Positions 7,198 through 9,775 of a stretch of 9,775 bases of DNA are shown one piece after another (positions within the stretch are counted from its first letter, which is position 1; each line of letters starts with the position of its first letter). The notes under the pieces were generated by a model. It ran no database searches, had not been told where the DNA came from, and saw nothing but the letters and a program-made list of their open reading frames with translations. Location of the stretch: NCBI GenBank assembly GCA_038230275.1, contig JBBRNO010000195.1, positions 1-9,775 on the forward strand, given 5' to 3'. Both the position numbers and the translations under genes were made by a program. Source of the stretch: JANXXV01 sp038230275 (GTDB taxonomy: Bacteria > Acidobacteriota > Terriglobia > Bryobacterales > Bryobacteraceae).

Positions 7198-8301
7198 CTA
7201 TCTTTGTGCCAAGGCCGCTTGCAGCATCGCCCGGGCGTACGCCACGTTATAGACCCAACCTGCATACGAACCGTTCTTGGGTTGCTCACGATCGGCATCC
7301 AACCTGCGCGGATGCTCCGGGTAGATCAAAAGGTGATACTTCTGGCGCACCAGTTCCTTCATCACCGCCAGCATGTCCACCTCGCCCTCGTCGGGAAACA
7401 CCTCGGTGTACTTCATCCTGGGCGTCACGGTGCGCACGTTGCGGAAGTGCACATGATTGATACGGCCGCGCGATCCGAGATAGCGGCACACCTCGACGGG
7501 ATCCTCGCCAAGCTCCCTGGTAACGCCACAATCGAAGGTAATGCCATTCGCTTTGCCGGGAACCAGTTCGATCAGGCGCTTCCAGTCCGAAAAGCTGCCC
7601 ATGGGCTGGCCGGATCCGCGACTGATGGGGGGCGGCGGATCATTGGGATGCAGTGCCATCCGCACATTCGATTCGGCGGCGACCGGGACCACCGCTTTAA
7701 CGAAATAGCTGAGATTCGACCACATCTCTTCCAGGCTGTGAGCGCCCTCTGAAGGCAGGGGCGGCAGGTCTTTTACGCGGTCAAAATCGAAAGTGCTCAT
7801 GCCGGCGCCGCCTCGTCCAGGCTCCTCGAAGTAGCCTTCGGTGATGCGGTGAGCGTAGAAATTGTATTCGACAACCGGGAGCCCGGCGCGCCCGGCGGCG
7901 CGAATGGACTGCTGAACTTTTTCGATCTCCTCGTCACGCCCCGGTCTGCCATAGATTGCATTTGAGAATGACGCGTTCGCTGTACCGGCCGGACTCATCC
8001 AGGGGATCATCATGTTGCCGAGGGTCAGCCCGCCGGATTTCAGCTTCTCCATAATGGAGCGGATGGTGGCCTCGTCCCAGGGAATGGGAGGGGAGTTCGC
8101 CAGCAGAACATTGTCTACGCCCAATTGCTTGATGCGCCGCATGCCTGCATCGTTCACTTCGGCGAGTGAAATGTTCATGCAGAGTTTGGGCGTATCGAGC
8201 CCTTCCGAGCGAAGGGCCGCAAGCGCGGAAGAGAGAACCGATAGAGGGGCAGCGGCTAGAGTACCGCCAATCAGGTTTCGCCGCGAAAGTGTGAAGCTCA
8301 T
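7198..8301 (-). CDS. Exported TIM-barrel protein A, mannonate dehydratase-like (Tat signal)
   Basis: The 367-residue product starts MSFTLSRRNLIGG, a twin-arginine-type leader, followed by a hydrophobic Ala/Leu/Ser stretch with a likely cleavage near LAA (residue 29). The body matches the mannonate dehydratase-like branch of the xylose-isomerase TIM-barrel superfamily: EYNFYAHR (145-152), ALHPNDPP (H218), FDCGVTRE (C258), HVHFRNV (H285), DEGEVDM (D309) and YPEHPR (H330). The complete His-Cys-His-Asp set expected to hold a divalent metal is present, so a dehydratase, or related enzyme, active on a sugar acid is plausible; substrate and exported location are inferred. An upstream in-frame TTG at 8316 would add five residues, but GGGGGA 7 nt before the ATG at 8301 and a promoter at 8329-8356 favour the ATG. 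It is the first gene of a three-gene unit with the TonB-dependent receptor and a second TIM-barrel gene, from which it is clearly diverged. The stop is TAG. Confidence 0.87.
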   Translation of the reverse strand: MSFTLSRRNLIGGTLAAAPLSVLSSALAALRSEGLDTPKLCMNISLAEVNDAGMRRIKQLGVDNVLLANSPPIPWDEATIRSIMEKLKSGGLTLGNMMIPWMSPAGTANASFSNAIYGRPGRDEEIEKVQQSIRAAGRAGLPVVEYNFYAHRITEGYFEEPGRGGAGMSTFDFDRVKDLPPLPSEGAHSLEEMWSNLSYFVKAVVPVAAESNVRMALHPNDPPPPISRGSGQPMGSFSDWKRLIELVPGKANGITFDCGVTRELGEDPVEVCRYLGSRGRINHVHFRNVRTVTPRMKYTEVFPDEGEVDMLAVMKELVRQKYHLLIYPEHPRRLDADREQPKNGSYAGWVYNVAYARAMLQAALAQR

Positions 8302-8308
8302 GGAACAG

Positions 8309-8314
8309 TCCCCC
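8309..8314 (-). promoter_or_regulatory. Ribosome-binding site of TIM-barrel A gene
   Basis: On the minus strand GGGGGA precedes the ATG at 8301 by 7 nt. This supports that start over the TTG at 8316, which would lie only a few bases from the predicted transcription start. Confidence 0.55.
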
Positions 8315-8328
8315 AAACCCGAGGTGAT

Positions 8329-8356
8329 CTTATATCAAGGTATGAAAGACTGTCAA
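8329..8356 (-). promoter_or_regulatory. Sigma70-type promoter for the TIM-barrel / TonB receptor unit
   Basis: On the minus strand a perfect -35 TTGACA (8356-8351) is followed after 16 nt by TATAAG (8334-8329), five of six matches to the -10 consensus. Transcription would start near 8322, leaving a leader of about 20 nt that includes the ribosome-binding site. The position, between xseA and the first gene of the unit, separates the unit from xseA. Confidence 0.7.
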
Positions 8357-8384
8357 TCGACGGGCACAGGTGCTGGCACGGTGT

Positions 8385-8399
8385 TGACAGCCGCTGTCA
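8385..8399. promoter_or_regulatory. 15-bp palindrome overlapping the xseA stop codon (possible operator)
   Basis: TGACAGC-C-GCTGTCA is a perfect inverted repeat with 7-bp arms and one central base. It overlaps the TGA stop of xseA (8399-8397) and lies about 29 nt upstream of the -35 box of the downstream promoter. Its position suits an activator or repressor site, but such a short palindrome may also be chance. With a 1-nt centre it is a poor RNA hairpin, and no U-tract follows. Confidence 0.35.
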
Positions 8400-9752
8400 G
8401 GTGTTCTTGCTAACCGTGGTCTGCAAGCGGCCTTTTGCCAGCAGGACTTCCAGTTTCGTGCCTTTGGGGGCTGCTTCGGCATCCTTGACTATTTTGCCGT
8501 CCCTGTCGCGGACTATGGCGTAGCCGCGCTCCAGAATTTTCGTTGGGCTTAGTCCCCTTAGCTGGACGGTGAGCGGGTCCAAGGTTGTTTGTTTCTGATT
8601 CAGGCGTGCGGCCATCTGTTGCGTTAACGCTGCGGTGGCGGTTCCGAGTCTGCCGCGCACCGCTGCTAACCGCAGACGTAAATCTTTTTGGCGGAGGCGG
8701 GTATCGAGGGTGACCCACTGGCTGCGCTGATGCTGCAGTTTTCTGCGGATTTGTTCGCGGACTGCGTAGTCCAGTTCGTCGACGCGTTGCATTTGGCGGC
8801 CGATGCCGCGGTGCAGCAATGTCGTCGCGCGCTCTACTCCTTGCTGGCTTAGGCGGCGAACGTCGGCGGCTATGCGGTAGCGGATGGCTTGTTCGAGCTT
8901 GCGCCGGTTTGCGGCTAGTCCATCCAATAGAGATTCGCGTGTGCAGATTACCAGCTCGGCCGCGGCGGAGGGAGTGGGGGCGCGTAAGTCGGCCACGAAG
9001 TCGGCGATGGTGAAGTCGGTTTCGTGACCGATGGCGGAAATTACCGGCACGTGGGAGGCGGCGATGGCACGCGCTACTTCTTCTTCGTTGAAGGTCCAAA
9101 GGTCTTCGAGGGAGCCGCCGCCTCTGGCTACGATAATTACTTCGGCCCAGCCGGATTCGGAGAAGTGGCGGATGGCGCGGCAGACTGCATCGATGGAGCC
9201 TTCGCCTTGCACTTGCGCGGGATAGAGCTGAATGTGTAGACCGGGGAAGCGGCGAGCGAGGATTTGCAGCATGTCCTGGATAACTGCGCCGGTGGGGGAT
9301 GTTACCAGGCCGATGCGGTTGGGGAGATTGGGCAGGGGGCGCTTGCGGGCGGGTTCAAAGAGCCCTTCGGCGGTCAGCTTCTTCTTCAGCTGTTCGAAGG
9401 CGAATTGGAGTGCGCCGAAGCCTTGGGGTTCCAGCGCTTCCACCATCAACTGGTATTCGCCGCGGGCTTCGTAGACGTCAATGCGGCCGCGGGCGAGCAC
9501 GGCTACTCCGTCTTGCGGTTTGAATTTCAAAAAGCGCGCGGTCATGCGGAAGCAGACGCAACGGAGTTGCGAGTTCTGATCTTTGAGAGTGAAGTAGTAG
9601 TGGCCGCTGGAGGCGAGTTTGACGCCGGAGATTTCACCGGAGACCCAGACGCCCTGGAATTCGGCGTCGAGGAGCTCGCGGATGCGGGCGTTTAGCTCAG
9701 TGACGGTGAGGAGTTTGCGCTCGGGCTCCAGGCTTAGGAGGAACTGTTCCAT
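8397..9752 (-). CDS. xseA: Exodeoxyribonuclease VII large subunit
   Basis: The 451-residue product is full length for XseA, the large subunit of exonuclease VII, which degrades single-stranded DNA in both directions together with several copies of the small subunit XseB in the cytoplasm. The N-terminal OB-fold (about 13-110) shows VWVSGEISGVK and GHYYFTLKD (50-58). The catalytic domain (about 130-400) shows GLVTSPTGAVIQDM (148-161), ARGGGSLEDLWTFNEE (209-224), and PVISAIGHETDFTIADFVAD then LRAPTPSAAAEL (236-267), the strongest family signatures. The region about 270-390 is rich in charged residues and Gln, fitting the long helical coiled-coil. The C-terminal LSPTKILERGYAIVRD block (404-419) is also conserved. 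The ATG at 9752 gives the usual N-terminus, though no strong Shine-Dalgarno is visible in the 23 nt available. xseB, often next to xseA, is not in this window. The stop is TGA. It looks intact and is probably a housekeeping gene unrelated to its downstream neighbours. Confidence 0.98.
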   Translation of the reverse strand: MEQFLLSLEPERKLLTVTELNARIRELLDAEFQGVWVSGEISGVKLASSGHYYFTLKDQNSQLRCVCFRMTARFLKFKPQDGVAVLARGRIDVYEARGEYQLMVEALEPQGFGALQFAFEQLKKKLTAEGLFEPARKRPLPNLPNRIGLVTSPTGAVIQDMLQILARRFPGLHIQLYPAQVQGEGSIDAVCRAIRHFSESGWAEVIIVARGGGSLEDLWTFNEEEVARAIAASHVPVISAIGHETDFTIADFVADLRAPTPSAAAELVICTRESLLDGLAANRRKLEQAIRYRIAADVRRLSQQGVERATTLLHRGIGRQMQRVDELDYAVREQIRRKLQHQRSQWVTLDTRLRQKDLRLRLAAVRGRLGTATAALTQQMAARLNQKQTTLDPLTVQLRGLSPTKILERGYAIVRDRDGKIVKDAEAAPKGTKLEVLLAKGRLQTTVSKNT

Positions 9753-9775
9753 TGGATAGAGGCATGGTAGCAGGC

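Larger units (their letters stand above)
7145..7205 (-). repeat. Three tandem 16-bp repeats plus a partial fourth between TIM-barrel A and the receptor
   Basis: Read on the minus strand, three adjacent 16-bp units occur: AAAGATAGATGACAAC (7205-7190), AAAGATAATTGGCAAC (7189-7174) and AAAGATAAATGACAAC (7173-7158). A shorter related copy, GAAGGATGGCAAC (7157-7145), follows at once. The first unit contains the TAG stop of the upstream gene (7200-7198). The partial fourth unit contains the ribosome-binding site and the upstream ATG of the receptor gene. The tract is AT-rich compared with the rest of the window. Confidence 0.85.

Noticed and set aside
7132..7752. 206-codon plus-strand frame opposite the end of TIM-barrel A
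   Set aside because: It is antisense to clear catalytic motifs of the minus-strand gene and shows no family pattern of its own.

Overview
The window looks like a piece of an Acidobacteriota chromosome, most likely the Bryobacterales/Solibacterales group. This is inferred from gene content, not from a search. It is moderately GC-rich and carries a DUF1501 protein, a very large Oar-like TonB-dependent receptor with an N-terminal carboxypeptidase-regulatory-like domain, and two Tat-signal proteins of the sugar isomerase / mannonate dehydratase TIM-barrel class. This combination is typical of that group. No rRNA, tRNA, CRISPR array, transposase or phage gene was seen.

Layout. On the plus strand, 1-621 is the C-terminal part of a DUF1501 protein whose start lies outside the window. 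It is followed 16 nt later by 638-2347, a fusion of a DCC-type thiol-disulfide oxidoreductase domain to a multi-pass lipase-maturation-factor-like membrane domain. A 320-nt convergent intergenic stretch follows (2348-2667). It has no complete gene, but holds a 9-bp inverted repeat and a start-less open stretch that may be a gene remnant. On the minus strand, a compact three-gene unit runs 8301 to 2668: exported TIM-barrel protein A (8301-7198), the TonB-dependent receptor (7143-3784), and exported TIM-barrel protein B (3768-2668). A good sigma70-type promoter (8329-8356) lies 27 nt upstream of the first start codon. Further upstream on the same strand is a complete xseA (9752-8397), the large subunit of exonuclease VII.

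How the genes may work together. The three-gene unit reads as an outer-membrane import module (the receptor) with two periplasmic or exported enzymes, which resemble mannonate dehydratase and are probably metal-dependent, acting on a sugar acid or related carbohydrate. This is inference from domain content and tight spacing; no substrate can be read from the sequence. xseA is a housekeeping gene separated from the unit by the promoter and is probably not part of it. The plus-strand pair (DUF1501, DCC-LMF) may be co-transcribed, but no shared function is evident.

The points most worth a second look are a 16-bp tandem repeat that spans the stop of one gene and leads into the ribosome-binding site of the next, a His-to-Asp change at a predicted metal ligand in one TIM-barrel enzyme, and the unexplained convergent intergenic region. 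I do not see a clearly new defence or mobile system here.
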